NCBI GenBank assembly: GCA_937930635.1
Contig: CALHCF010000002.1
Location: forward strand, 1 to 64,000
Length of the DNA: 64,000 nucleotides
Direction: 5' to 3'
Source: an uncultured Rhizobiaceae group bacterium
GTDB lineage: Bacteria; Pseudomonadota; Alphaproteobacteria; Rhizobiales; Rhizobiaceae
The notes beneath the pieces were generated by a model, which did not search any database, was not told the origin of the DNA, and worked only from the letters and a program-made list of their open reading frames with translations. Below are positions 8,141-17,199 of this stretch, piece by piece; position 1 is the stretch's first letter; each line of letters starts with the position of its first letter. The translations under genes were made by a program, and so were the position numbers.

Positions 8141-9511
8141 GTGGATCTTGCGGTAGAGAAAAAGGTGTCACTTCGCTCTGGGGACGCCCCCCGGATTTCG
8201 GCTACCGGGCTGGCGGCGGATTTGGCGCGACGGGCGGACGAAAATCGGCCTGTGCGAATTTGTGTTATCGGCGCTGGAGAGATGGGCACCGATTTGGTGG
8301 TTGCGATAAGCCAAATGCGCGGCGTCGAACTCGCGGCTATTGTCGACCGGCGTTTGGCAAGCGCTCCAGCTGCAATCGCCATGGCCGGGTATGATCTGCA
8401 GACCGGAGTTGTTTGCGATAACTCCGCTGCGATGACAGCGGCTATCGAGCAGAGCCGCATTCCCATTGTGCAGGATGCTCATCAGGCTCTGTCTCACGAT
8501 CTGATTGATGTGGTGATTGATGCGACAGGGCGTCCTGAGGCTGGAGCTGAATTTGGCATCGCAACGCTGGAAGCAGGCAAGCATCTTGTAATGATGAATG
8601 TTGAGGCGGATGTGACGGTTGGTGCCATTCTGCAGGATATGGCTGATCGCAAAGGTCTCGTTTACACGGTTGGTGCCGGGGATGAACCGAGCTCCGTGAT
8701 GGAGCTTTATGACTTTGTTACTGCTCTTGGGTATCCGGTTGTCGCAGCGGGGAAGGGCAAGAACAACGCTTTCAATATTGACGCTGTGCCGGACGACTAC
8801 CGCGCGGAAGCCGAACGGCGTAACATGAATCCACGGATGCTGGTTGAGTTTGTTGATGGCTCCAAGACCATGGTGGAAATGTCCTGCATCGCCAACGCTA
8901 CCGGGCTTGTTCCCGATATTTCGGGAATGCATGGCCCTGATTGCGGACTGGACGATTTGCACCAAACGCTTTGCCCCAAAGAGGATGGCGGTATTCTAAG
9001 CCAAAAAGGTTGCGTTGATTTTACGGTCGGCAAGGGGGTGGCGCCGGGTATCTTTGTGGTGGCTGAAATGGCCCATCCGCGCATTCGCGAACGGATGAAC
9101 GACCTTCATCTTGGAGAAGGTCCCTATTATACGTTTTACAGACCCTACCACCTCACCAGCCTGGAGGTTCCATTGTCTGCCGCCCGGGCGGTGCTTTATG
9201 GAACAAGTGACATGAAACCCCTGCCACGGCCGGTTGCCGAGGTCGGTGCCTTGGCCAAACGAGACCTGAAGGCCGGTGAAATGCTCGATTCAATTGGAGA
9301 AACCTGCTATCGCTCCTGGGCAATGAAGGCCCAGGATGCGCGCGCTGACGGTGCGTTACCGGTTGGCCTGCTAGACGGCGGACAAGTCGTCAATGATATT
9401 CCCAAAGGCAGCTTGATTACCCGCCATGACGTGCAGGTGAGAACCGATACAGCCCTTTACAAATTGCGGCTGCAACAGGATGCCTGGCTTGGTTATGAGG
9501 CTTGCGCATGA
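8141..9511 (+). CDS. NAD(P)-dependent oxidoreductase with C-terminal SAF domain (COG4091-like)
   Basis: A 456-residue two-domain protein. Residues about 37-170 form a Rossmann domain (ICVIGAGEMGTDL) resembling the NAD-binding half of homoserine dehydrogenase. The C-terminal 110 residues form an SAF domain, the fold of antifreeze proteins and FlgA, which explains occasional annotation as FlgA. The reaction is unknown. The stop overlaps the start of the allantoinase gene by an ATGA, so it is the first gene of the purine/ureide operon, and a role in processing a ureide- or purine-derived metabolite is a reasonable guess only. The start is a GTG; a later in-frame GTG cannot be excluded. Confidence 0.82.
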   Translation: MDLAVEKKVSLRSGDAPRISATGLAADLARRADENRPVRICVIGAGEMGTDLVVAISQMRGVELAAIVDRRLASAPAAIAMAGYDLQTGVVCDNSAAMTAAIEQSRIPIVQDAHQALSHDLIDVVIDATGRPEAGAEFGIATLEAGKHLVMMNVEADVTVGAILQDMADRKGLVYTVGAGDEPSSVMELYDFVTALGYPVVAAGKGKNNAFNIDAVPDDYRAEAERRNMNPRMLVEFVDGSKTMVEMSCIANATGLVPDISGMHGPDCGLDDLHQTLCPKEDGGILSQKGCVDFTVGKGVAPGIFVVAEMAHPRIRERMNDLHLGEGPYYTFYRPYHLTSLEVPLSAARAVLYGTSDMKPLPRPVAEVGALAKRDLKAGEMLDSIGETCYRSWAMKAQDARADGALPVGLLDGGQVVNDIPKGSLITRHDVQVRTDTALYKLRLQQDAWLGYEACA

Positions 9512-10431
9512 CGCGTTTTGATGCCCAAGGCTACCCCCGCGACATGGTGGGTTATGGCGCAAATCCGCCGGACCCGGACTGGCCAAACGGCGCGAAGGTC
9601 GCGGTTCAGTTTGTCATAAACTACGAAGAAGGTGGTGAGAACAACATCCTGCATGGGGATGCCGCCAGTGAGGCATTTCTAAGCGAGATCGTCGGCGCGG
9701 AGGCGTGGCCTGGCCAGCGCCATATGAACATGGAATCGATCTATGAGTTTGGTTCGCGAGTCGGGTTTTGGCGTCTTCATCGCCTGTTCACACAGCGCTC
9801 AATGCCGGTCACTGTGTTTGGTGTCGCCACGGCTCTGGAAAAGAATTCCCAGGCGGTTGAAGCCATGAAAGCGGCGGGATGGGAGATTGCAAGCCACGGC
9901 TTAAAGTGGATCGATTATCGCCATCATTCTTATGATGATGAGAAAGCTGATATCGAAAGAGCCATACGCATCCACGAACGGGTGACGGGAGCTTTGCCTG
10001 CGGGTCTGTATCAGGGCCGCACCTCGGTCAACACACTCGATATCGCCATGGATATGGGCTGTTTCGACTGGCTGGCAGACGTTTACAGCGATGAATTGCC
10101 TTATTGGGTCAAACGGGGTGAGAAGCATCATCTGCTGGTGCCCTATACATTGGATGCCAACGACATGCGTTTTGCGACTCCGCAGGGGTTTAACAGCGGC
10201 GATCAGTTTTTTACCTACCTGCGCGATACGTTTGACATGTTGTTGGAAGAAGGCAGGGGCGGTGCGCCCAGGATGATGTCGGTCGGACTGCATTGCCGAC
10301 TGGTTGGCAGACCAGGCAGGGCAAAAGCACTCGCCCGTTTTCTAGACCATGTGGCGCTCCATGACGATGCATGGGTTTGCACACGTGGCGACATTGCCGA
10401 ACATTGGCGCAGAAATCATCCGGCTGAATGA
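9508..10431 (+). CDS. puuE: Allantoinase, polysaccharide-deacetylase type (PuuE)
   Basis: A 307-residue member of the NodB/polysaccharide deacetylase superfamily, of the metal-independent allantoinase PuuE subgroup, which hydrolyses allantoin to allantoate. Characteristic segments are DMVGYGANPPDPDWP at the N-terminus, FVINYEEGGEN, the ASHGLKWIDYR block and LYQGRTSVNT. The ATG at 9508 overlaps the previous stop (ATGA), a better choice than the TTG two codons earlier. Xanthine dehydrogenase subunits and UraD follow on the same strand, which strongly supports ureide catabolism. Confidence 0.9.
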   Translation: MTRFDAQGYPRDMVGYGANPPDPDWPNGAKVAVQFVINYEEGGENNILHGDAASEAFLSEIVGAEAWPGQRHMNMESIYEFGSRVGFWRLHRLFTQRSMPVTVFGVATALEKNSQAVEAMKAAGWEIASHGLKWIDYRHHSYDDEKADIERAIRIHERVTGALPAGLYQGRTSVNTLDIAMDMGCFDWLADVYSDELPYWVKRGEKHHLLVPYTLDANDMRFATPQGFNSGDQFFTYLRDTFDMLLEEGRGGAPRMMSVGLHCRLVGRPGRAKALARFLDHVALHDDAWVCTRGDIAEHWRRNHPAE

Positions 10432-10474
10432 TGACGACTCTTGACGCCTTGAACGAACCGGCCAAACTGTGATC

Positions 10475-11881
10475 ATGAAAAGATCAATTCAATTCGTTCT
10501 CAACGGCAAGGCCACCAAGGCGGATTGCCGTCCCGACATGACTGTTCTGGAGTGGCTGCGTGGAGAAGCTTTGCTGCGGGGAACAAAGGAAGGTTGTGCA
10601 GAGGGCGATTGCGGTGCCTGTTCCGTTCTTTTGATGCGACGCAACGTCGAACAGCAAGGTGAGTGGCTGCCCGCCAATTCCTGTATTCTGCTGATGGGTC
10701 AGCTTGAAGGCACCGCGCTGATGACTGTCGAAGGTCTTGCCGCAGAGGCTGAGGACGGCCATGCAGTGCAACGGCAGATGGCGGAAAATGGATCATCCCA
10801 GTGCGGGTTTTGTACGCCGGGTATTGCGGTTTCACTCGCAGGGTTGTTGCAGCGTAAAGAACAGCCGAACGAAGCACAGATACATGATGCACTGGCGGGA
10901 AACCTTTGCCGGTGCACCGGGTACCGGCCAATCGTGGAGGCTGCACAGTCTGCGGCAAACTCAGCGGCTCAAATTCCCTTGCCGACCCCGGAAGGTCCGG
11001 CAGCTGAAATTGGCGACACGGATTGCAGTTTTTACCTGCCCGGGACGCTTGATGAGCTTCTGTCGCTGCTGGCTGACCATCCTGAAGCGACATTGCTGGC
11101 AGGTGGGACAGACATTGTTCTGGATGTCGCCCATGCCCGCGCGCGCTGGCCGAAAACCATTTTGACGCGTCATGTGGCAGAACTACGCAAAATTGAAGCA
11201 TCGGCGACCACTCTCACCTTTGGGGGGGCGGTCACATGGGAGGAAGCTCTGCCGCATCTTGAAAGGCATTGGCCGAGCTTTGCAACACTTGTGCGCCGGT
11301 TTGGCTCAACCCAGATTCGTTCCATGGGCACCATTGCCGGAAATCTGGGAACTGCCAGTCCTATTGGCGACGGTGCACCGGCGCTGCTCGTTCTGGGTGC
11401 ATACCTGATACTTGCGGGTCCATCCGGTGAACGCGAGATGCCGCTGGATGAGTTTTTCCTCGACTATCGGAAATCTGCTCTCGACAAGGGAGAGATCATC
11501 CGCGCCATCTGTGTGCCATTGCCTACCCCGGACCTGACATTTCGCGTCTACAAGGTATCCAAACGCTATGATCAGGATATTTCTACCGTGTGCGGCGCTT
11601 TCGCGCTCAAGGTGGATGGTGAGACGATCGTCAACGCCCGTGTCGCTTATGGTGGCATGGCCGCTATCCCCAAACGATGCATAAAGGCGGAAGCCGCTCT
11701 GGAGGGTGAAAGACTTGATGGTCCGTCATTAACAGCGGCCAAAAAGGCCATCGAAGAGGCCTTCTCGCCCATGTCGGATATGCGTGGTTCGGCGACTTAT
11801 CGTTCGCTTGCCGCGGCAAATCTTCTGGAAAGATTCGCGCTCGATATTGATGGCGAGACGGTGGAGGTGATGGCGCTTTGA
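10475..11881 (+). CDS. xdhA: Xanthine dehydrogenase small subunit (2Fe-2S and FAD)
   Basis: A 468-residue iron-sulfur/flavin subunit of bacterial xanthine dehydrogenase, which oxidises hypoxanthine and xanthine to urate. The first 2Fe-2S cluster is bound by GCAEGDCGAC, the second by SQCGFCTPG and CRCTGY. The FAD-binding domain follows from about residue 185 (LLAGGTDIVLDV, and SMGTIAGNLGTASPIGD). The length matches the XdhA subunit of two-subunit enzymes. The ATG at 10475 is used; a GTG two codons earlier is equally possible and neither has a clear ribosome site. The stop overlaps the TTG start of xdhB. Confidence 0.95.
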   Translation: MKRSIQFVLNGKATKADCRPDMTVLEWLRGEALLRGTKEGCAEGDCGACSVLLMRRNVEQQGEWLPANSCILLMGQLEGTALMTVEGLAAEAEDGHAVQRQMAENGSSQCGFCTPGIAVSLAGLLQRKEQPNEAQIHDALAGNLCRCTGYRPIVEAAQSAANSAAQIPLPTPEGPAAEIGDTDCSFYLPGTLDELLSLLADHPEATLLAGGTDIVLDVAHARARWPKTILTRHVAELRKIEASATTLTFGGAVTWEEALPHLERHWPSFATLVRRFGSTQIRSMGTIAGNLGTASPIGDGAPALLVLGAYLILAGPSGEREMPLDEFFLDYRKSALDKGEIIRAICVPLPTPDLTFRVYKVSKRYDQDISTVCGAFALKVDGETIVNARVAYGGMAAIPKRCIKAEAALEGERLDGPSLTAAKKAIEEAFSPMSDMRGSATYRSLAAANLLERFALDIDGETVEVMAL

Positions 11882-14220
11882 ACAAACAGCAATTGCCTTC
11901 CGATTTGCAAATTCAACGTCAGGTTGTTGGCAAGGGATATGCCCATGACAGTGCGCGCCGCCATGTTCATGGAGAGGCGGTTTACATCGATGACATGCCC
12001 GACCTGCCGGGCACCCTCCACATTGCGCCCATTCTCTCTCCGGTCGCCAATGGCGAGCTTAAAGGTGTTGATACAGGCAAGGCTGAAGCACATCCCGGAG
12101 TCACCTGCATTCTTCTTGCCGGAGATATTCCCGGAAAGAATGAGGCCGCTCCAATCCTGCGCGATGAACCTTTTTTGGTGGAACGGCACGTTGAGCATGT
12201 CGGTCAGATCGTTGGTGCGGTAGTCGCCGATACGTTCGCCCATGCATTGCAGGCTGCTGCATTGGTATCGTTGGATATTGAGGAGACGGAACCCTGTTTC
12301 GATGTTGAGCAGGCCTTTGAAAGAGACAGCTACACCCATCCTACTCAAAGATTGACAAGCGGAGATGCCAGAGCGGCAATTGAAACGGCACCCCGCCGGT
12401 TTTCGGGCCGCATTGAGATGGGCGGGCAGGATCATTTCTACCTCGAAGGACAGATAGCCTATGCCATTCCAGGCGAGGGCAACGATATGCTGGTCTGGTC
12501 TTCCACCCAGCACCCAACGGAAGTTCAGATCCACGTCGCATTGGCATTGGGGCTAAAAAGTCACGATGTTGATGTCAAAGTCCGACGAATGGGGGGTGCC
12601 TTTGGGGGTAAGGAAAGTCAGGCAACTATTGTTGCCGGAATTGCCGCGCTGGCCGCACAGAAGACCGGCAAGCCCTGCCGTTTTCGTCTGCGTCGCGGTG
12701 ATGACATGGCTGCGACCGGCAAACGTCATGGCTTTGTGGTGAATTATGAAGTGGGCGTTGATAGCAGAGGCCGGATATTGGGAATGCAGGCAGATGCCCT
12801 GGCCAATTCCGGCCATGTGGCCGACCTCTCCGGGCCTGTGGTCACTCGAGCGCTGACTCATTTCGACAATTGCTATCATCTGCCTGCGGTGGACTTTACC
12901 GGGTTCTCGGCCAAAACCAATACAGTGTCCAACACCGCCTTTCGCGGGTTTGGCGGGCCGCAGGGTATGTTGGCAACGGAAGCTATTATCGACCGGGTGT
13001 CGCGCGAACTCGGCATCGATCCCAACGCCATGCGTGCGGAGAATTACTACGGCCCCAACACCGGCGAAGTGACACCCTATGATCAACTGGTTGAGGACAA
13101 TCGCATTGTCGATGTCGTTGACCGGGTTCTCGCCAATGCCAACTGGAATGAACGTCGCACGCAGATCGACACATTTAACCGCAACAATAAGGTGCTGAAA
13201 CGCGGACTGGCGATGCTGCCTGTCAAGTTTGGCATTTCGTTCAACTTGCCGACCCTCAATCAGGCGGGGAGCCTCGTGCATGTTTATGCAGATGGTTCCG
13301 TTCATCTCAATCACGGTGGAACGGAGATGGGGCAGGGCCTGTATACAAAAGTGGCTCAAGTGGTCGCTGAGGTTTTTGGCATCCCGCTTGAAGACATAAA
13401 AATCTCAGCCACGGCTACTGACAAGGTTCCCAACACATCTGCCACGGCGGCATCATCGGGTTCTGATCTTAACGGAGCTGCAGCTTTCCGCGCCGCCGAT
13501 GAAATCCGCACACGGATGGCCGCCGTTGCAGCGGAGCGTCTGGGGGTGTCCTCTACGGTCGTGCGTTTTGCGCAGGGCATGGTGACGAGTGGTCGTGATT
13601 CAATTTCGTTTGGCAGGCTCGCCAAACTCTGTTGGGAAAAGCGCGTGTCGCTCTCAGCAACCGGGTTTTACGCCACGCCAAAAATCCATTGGGATAGTTC
13701 AACCCTGAAAGGTCGACCGTTTTTCTATTTCACCTATGGAGCCGCTGTTTCAGAAGTGGTGATTGATACGCTGACCGGGGAAAATCGCTGTTTGCGCACC
13801 GACATCGTTCAGGATTGTGGTAAGCCGCTTAACCCGACCCTCGATCTTGGCCAGATCGAAGGTGCGTTTGTGCAGGGGATGGGCTGGCTGACTTGCGAGG
13901 AATTGTGGTGGGATGAAACCGGCCGACTGCGGACCACCGGCCCCTCGACTTACAAGATTCCGGGTTCGCGTGATGTACCCCCGCAGTTCAATGTCGAAAT
14001 TCTTGATGACAAGCCGAACTGCGAAGAAACAGTTTTCCGATCAAAGGCGATTGGTGAACCACCGCTAATGCTGGCGATCTCGGTATGGCTTGCGCTGCGC
14101 GATGCCGTTTCATCCCTGTCTGGTGGCCGACTTGCTGCAAACCTTGACGCACCCGCCACGCCGGAACGCGTGTTAATGGCCGTCGAAGAGATGAAAACGC
14201 AATTGGCGGGAACGTCGTAA
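11878..14220 (+). CDS. xdhB: Xanthine dehydrogenase large subunit (molybdopterin)
   Basis: A 780-residue molybdenum-cofactor subunit that forms the catalytic centre with XdhA. Visible landmarks are GGAFGGKE, AFRGFGGPQG and the catalytic glutamate in AIGEPPLML near the C-terminus. The frame begins with a TTG that overlaps the xdhA stop (TTGA) and has GGAGGT about 13 bases upstream, suggesting translational coupling. No xdhC chaperone gene follows in this window, so cofactor insertion must use a gene elsewhere. The next gene, uraD, starts on the last base of the stop codon. Confidence 0.95.
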   Translation: MNKQQLPSDLQIQRQVVGKGYAHDSARRHVHGEAVYIDDMPDLPGTLHIAPILSPVANGELKGVDTGKAEAHPGVTCILLAGDIPGKNEAAPILRDEPFLVERHVEHVGQIVGAVVADTFAHALQAAALVSLDIEETEPCFDVEQAFERDSYTHPTQRLTSGDARAAIETAPRRFSGRIEMGGQDHFYLEGQIAYAIPGEGNDMLVWSSTQHPTEVQIHVALALGLKSHDVDVKVRRMGGAFGGKESQATIVAGIAALAAQKTGKPCRFRLRRGDDMAATGKRHGFVVNYEVGVDSRGRILGMQADALANSGHVADLSGPVVTRALTHFDNCYHLPAVDFTGFSAKTNTVSNTAFRGFGGPQGMLATEAIIDRVSRELGIDPNAMRAENYYGPNTGEVTPYDQLVEDNRIVDVVDRVLANANWNERRTQIDTFNRNNKVLKRGLAMLPVKFGISFNLPTLNQAGSLVHVYADGSVHLNHGGTEMGQGLYTKVAQVVAEVFGIPLEDIKISATATDKVPNTSATAASSGSDLNGAAAFRAADEIRTRMAAVAAERLGVSSTVVRFAQGMVTSGRDSISFGRLAKLCWEKRVSLSATGFYATPKIHWDSSTLKGRPFFYFTYGAAVSEVVIDTLTGENRCLRTDIVQDCGKPLNPTLDLGQIEGAFVQGMGWLTCEELWWDETGRLRTTGPSTYKIPGSRDVPPQFNVEILDDKPNCEETVFRSKAIGEPPLMLAISVWLALRDAVSSLSGGRLAANLDAPATPERVLMAVEEMKTQLAGTS

Positions 14221-14738
14221 TGAGCCTTTCTATTACTGAGCTGAACGGCCTGAGCGCCGATGATTTTGTTGCGCATCTCAAAGATATTTTTGAACATTCG
14301 CCATGGGTTGGTGAACGGGTGTTGCCAGAACGTCCGTTTAAATCCGTACGTCGTCTGCATTCGGCCATGTGCGCCCAAGTGGCTGCGGCCAGCGCACGGG
14401 AACAACTGGCATTGATCCGGGCTCACCCGGATCTGGCTGGTAAGGCAGCTTTGGCTGGAGATCTGACGGAAGCTTCAACCAACGAACAGGCGGGAGCTGG
14501 CCTCAATACACTCACAGAGACTGAATACGCACGGTTCCATGAACTCAATGATGCCTACAAGGCTCGGTTTGATTTTCCGTTCATTCTGGCCGTCAAGGGC
14601 CATGACAAACACTCTATTTTGGCTGAATTCGAGAGGCGGTTGGACAACGATTTGAAGGCGGAAAACATAGAAGCGCTTCGCCAGATCAGTGAAATAGCTC
14701 GTTTCCGTCTGGACGGGCTTTTGAGCCATGATGATTGA
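14220..14738 (+). CDS. uraD: OHCU decarboxylase (UraD)
   Basis: A 172-residue 2-oxo-4-hydroxy-4-carboxy-5-ureidoimidazoline decarboxylase, the last step in forming (S)-allantoin from urate. Family blocks are LIRAHPDLAGKAA and FHELNDAYKARFDFPFILAVKG. The ATG shares its A with the TAA of xdhB, showing operon organisation. Uricase and HIU hydrolase, which act just before this step, are not encoded in the window. It is the last gene of the unit. Confidence 0.93.
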   Translation: MSLSITELNGLSADDFVAHLKDIFEHSPWVGERVLPERPFKSVRRLHSAMCAQVAAASAREQLALIRAHPDLAGKAALAGDLTEASTNEQAGAGLNTLTETEYARFHELNDAYKARFDFPFILAVKGHDKHSILAEFERRLDNDLKAENIEALRQISEIARFRLDGLLSHDD

Positions 14739-14871
14739 GTGTCGGGCCGAACATGCCTTTGGGGTCGATTGCGAATAACACCGGGATGGACCGGCAAGTT
14801 AGCATCCACCGACACCAGATTTAATTTCGCCATCGCCGCTAAAATTGCTTGGAGTGAGGGTACACAGACGC

Positions 14872-14900
14872 TTGCGGCCCTGTTTGCCTTCGCCTATAGA
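14872..14900 (+). promoter_or_regulatory. Promoter of the tRNA-Gln gene
   Basis: TTGCGG and TATAGA are separated by 17 bp, with the -10 box ending 43 bp upstream of the tRNA. The CTTGC/CTATA-type boxes are those of alphaproteobacterial stable-RNA promoters. Confidence 0.65.
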
Positions 14901-14943
14901 AACGCTCGTGAAATGTGCTGGTCAACGCAGCATTTCACCGCGC

Positions 14944-15018
14944 TGGGGCGTGGCCAAGTGGTAAGGCAGCGGCTTTTGGTGTCGCCATTCGCAGGTTCGA
15001 ATCCTGCCGCCCCAGCCA
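14944..15018 (+). tRNA. tRNA-Gln (anticodon TTG)
   Basis: A complete cloverleaf can be drawn. The acceptor stem TGGGGCG/CGCCCCA is followed by an encoded GCCA end. The D arm is GCC/GGC, the anticodon stem GCGGC/GTCGC with one G-U pair encloses TTTTGGT, and the T arm is GCAGG/CCTGC with loop TTCGAAT. Positions 34-36 are TTG, reading CAA/CAG glutamine codons. It lies between uraD and the GAPDH gene and is a single-gene transcription unit with its own promoter. Confidence 0.95.
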
Positions 15019-15236
15019 AATATGCTCAATCCTGATAGTGGGCCTGATAACGAGCCTGACACGGTTTTGTGGTACAAGGATTATGGCAATCGTATTGTGC
15101 CGGTTCGAAGGGAGAAGAAGGGCAAACCGGAAACAGTAAGTGCTGCCATTTTTTCACTGATCAGATGCGATTGTCCACGACGCTGGGTTTGATACAGAGC
15201 CTTTGGCGCACCTCTCCTTAAAACGATGAGCAATCC

Positions 15237-16238
15237 TTAGAGTTTTTTGCCCATCGCAACCGCTGTATCGAGCATCCGGTTGGAAAAACCCCATTCATTG
15301 TCATACCAGGAGAAGACACGCACCAGATTGCCACCGGTTACCTGAGTTTCCTCCGCCGAAATGTTTGATGAATGGGCGTCGTGATTGAAATCCGCTGAGA
15401 CGAGCGGTTCATCGACATAATCCAGAATACCTTTTAGCGGACCACGGGTCGCCTTTTTGAGAAGAGCATTTACTTCTTCGGCAGTGGTTTTTTTGCGCGA
15501 TATGAACTTCAGGTCGATGCAGGAGACGTTTGGCGTGGGCACGCGGACAGCAGAGCCATTGAGCTTGCCGGCAAGCTCCGGCAACACAAGACCGACTGCA
15601 CGGGCGGCGCCGGTTGATGTCGGGATCATCGACATTGCGGCAGCGCGTGCGCGGTGCAGGTCTTTGTGAGCGGTGTCCAGCGTGGGCTGATCGCCGGTAT
15701 AGGCGTGAATGGTGGTCATATATCCGCTCTTGATACCCAGCGTATCGTTCAGCACCTTGGCTACAGGTGCCAGACAGTTGGTCGTGCATGATGCGTTGGA
15801 TACGACAATGTCCTTCTTCGTCAGCGTTTTGTGATTGACGCCATAGACGATTGTCTTGTCAGCATTGGCCCCAGGGGCGGAGATAAGGACACGTTTGGAA
15901 CCGTTTTCCAGATGCATGGAAGCCTTTTCGCGCGAGGTGAAGATGCCAGTACATTCCATGGCGATGTCTACATCGTCCCACGGCAGTTCCTTTGGATCAC
16001 GGATAGCCGTAACGCGGATGGGACCGCGCCCCACATCAATTGTGTTCTTCTTGACTTTGACCACACCGGGAAAACGCTGGTGGACACTGTCATATTTCAG
16101 CAGATGTGCATTGGTGGCGACTGGTGCGAGGTCGTTGATGGCGACCACTTCCAGATCAGTACGACCTGATTCGATAAGCGCTCGAAGGATGTTGCGGCCA
16201 ATACGACCAAAACCATTGATAGCGACCTTGAGTGCCAT
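15237..16238 (-). CDS. gap: Type I glyceraldehyde-3-phosphate dehydrogenase
   Basis: A 333-residue glycolytic/gluconeogenic enzyme converting glyceraldehyde-3-phosphate to 1,3-bisphosphoglycerate with NAD(P)+. The N-terminus [16 protein letters not shown] is the Rossmann motif, [12 protein letters not shown] carries the catalytic cysteine, and a [11 protein letters not shown] block is near the end. The ATG at 16238 has GGAGAC seven bases upstream. An upstream extension of 27 codons is open but not conserved. No neighbouring glycolytic genes are present. It may be the main Gap or a second isoenzyme. Confidence 0.95.
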   Translation of the reverse strand: MALKVAINGFGRIGRNILRALIESGRTDLEVVAINDLAPVATNAHLLKYDSVHQRFPGVVKVKKNTIDVGRGPIRVTAIRDPKELPWDDVDIAMECTGIFTSREKASMHLENGSKRVLISAPGANADKTIVYGVNHKTLTKKDIVVSNASCTTNCLAPVAKVLNDTLGIKSGYMTTIHAYTGDQPTLDTAHKDLHRARAAAMSMIPTSTGAARAVGLVLPELAGKLNGSAVRVPTPNVSCIDLKFISRKKTTAEEVNALLKKATRGPLKGILDYVDEPLVSADFNHDAHSSNISAEETQVTGGNLVRVFSWYDNEWGFSNRMLDTAVAMGKKL

Positions 16239-16382
16239 GATGTCTCCAATGCGGCTGTAAGCGAGGATTTTTAATCGATTAGAATTTCGGTCAATACAGG
16301 GCTGGAACATAAGAATCAACGGCCTGTTGACGAAACTGTCCGTATCGCCCTGCGCGCTGGAGTGGTGTCTGTCGTTGTCAGT

Positions 16383-17117
16383 TTACCAGCGGAAGGTGCC
16401 GAATGCGGGAACCTTGATTTCACCAGCCAACGGATTGATGCCAGCCACCAGTCCGAGAAAATTGAGTTCCAGCCCTTCTGACGAGCCGATAACAAGGCCG
16501 GCATAGCCGCCAAGTGTGGCCCGCCATGCGCCTTTGCTACTGGCCAGCCATCGCCCGTCTTCAGGAAAATCCCGACCAACGGCCGTTGACGGTGTTTGTG
16601 CATCGAAACCGGGAACCGCACGGATAATGCTTGCAACGAAAGTGTTGGAGTTTGGCCCCGGCCATAAAGTATAGTCACCGCGTTGACGCCAACGATAGTT
16701 GGCAATGGCTTTCTCGATTTTCGGGATGAGTTGGGCAGCCTCTTGGCCGCTTGCAGTGTATTGAATGACAGGCAGATTGGAATACCAGCGTCCATCAGCG
16801 TCATAGGCGTTGTGCCTTACCGGCGTTCCCCATCCCACCACATCATAGCGGTCGTAACCGCGCGCGCCCGGTTTTTTCAGCACAATCCAGGAATGTGTGG
16901 CGAAAGCACCTTTCAGGCCACCGGTTCGCGCCGACATGACATAGACGCGGGCGTCATTGACGGGAGGCTTCCTGGAAATAATCCCTGCGCTTGACCAGTC
17001 AGCGACATTCCATCGTGCGGGCTGGTCCTTAAGGCTCCAAAGCCCCAGATGAACAAGGCCGGGAAGGACAAAAAGAATAAGGACAAAAAGGATGATCCGG
17101 ATGAAAAATCGAAACAT
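16383..17117 (-). CDS. DUF3750 domain protein, membrane-anchored
   Basis: A 244-residue protein with one N-terminal membrane segment (about residues 5-27) and a periplasmic DUF3750 domain. Landmarks are the THSWIVLK block, YDVVGWG and the WPGPNSNTFVASIIRAVPGF motif. The function of the family is unknown. A pattern of conserved His, Trp and Asn-containing motifs suggests an enzyme, but this is inference. The N-terminal anchor and Arg content fit an Nin/Cout orientation. A 16-bp tandem repeat lies just upstream in its promoter region. Confidence 0.8.
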   Translation of the reverse strand: MFRFFIRIILFVLILFVLPGLVHLGLWSLKDQPARWNVADWSSAGIISRKPPVNDARVYVMSARTGGLKGAFATHSWIVLKKPGARGYDRYDVVGWGTPVRHNAYDADGRWYSNLPVIQYTASGQEAAQLIPKIEKAIANYRWRQRGDYTLWPGPNSNTFVASIIRAVPGFDAQTPSTAVGRDFPEDGRWLASSKGAWRATLGGYAGLVIGSSEGLELNFLGLVAGINPLAGEIKVPAFGTFRW

Positions 17118-17152
17118 TTAGTATCTGACAACCAGCATTGAGAAGCGTGCAG

Positions 17153-17184
17153 CCTGTTCTGTTTATTCCCTGTCCTGTTTATTC
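17153..17184. repeat. Tandem duplication, 16 bp x 2
   Basis: Two adjacent copies of CCTGTTCTGTTTATTC differ at a single base. They lie 36 bp upstream of the DUF3750 start and just beyond the 3' end of the TIGR03808 gene. They could be a slippage duplication or a pair of regulator half-sites. Confidence 0.7.
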
Positions 17185-17199
17185 AATGTGAAACAGTTT

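Noticed and set aside
8168-8965. Minus-strand open frame (265 codons) opposite the SAF-domain oxidoreductase
   Set aside because: Antisense shadow; no ribosome site and no family.
8141-9511. Flagellar protein FlgA annotation for the SAF-domain protein
   Set aside because: Only the SAF fold is shared; a Rossmann domain is fused to it and no flagellar genes are nearby.
12553-13359. Long minus-strand open frame (268 codons) opposite xdhB
   Set aside because: Codon pattern and composition (His/Ile-rich, no domain) show it to be the antisense shadow of the molybdopterin subunit gene.
15022-15195. 57-codon open frame just after tRNA-Gln (MLNPDSGPDNEP...), possibly a gene fragment at a tRNA integration site
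   Set aside because: No ribosome site, no recognised domain, no integrase or repeated tRNA end nearby; I treat it as unannotated spacer.
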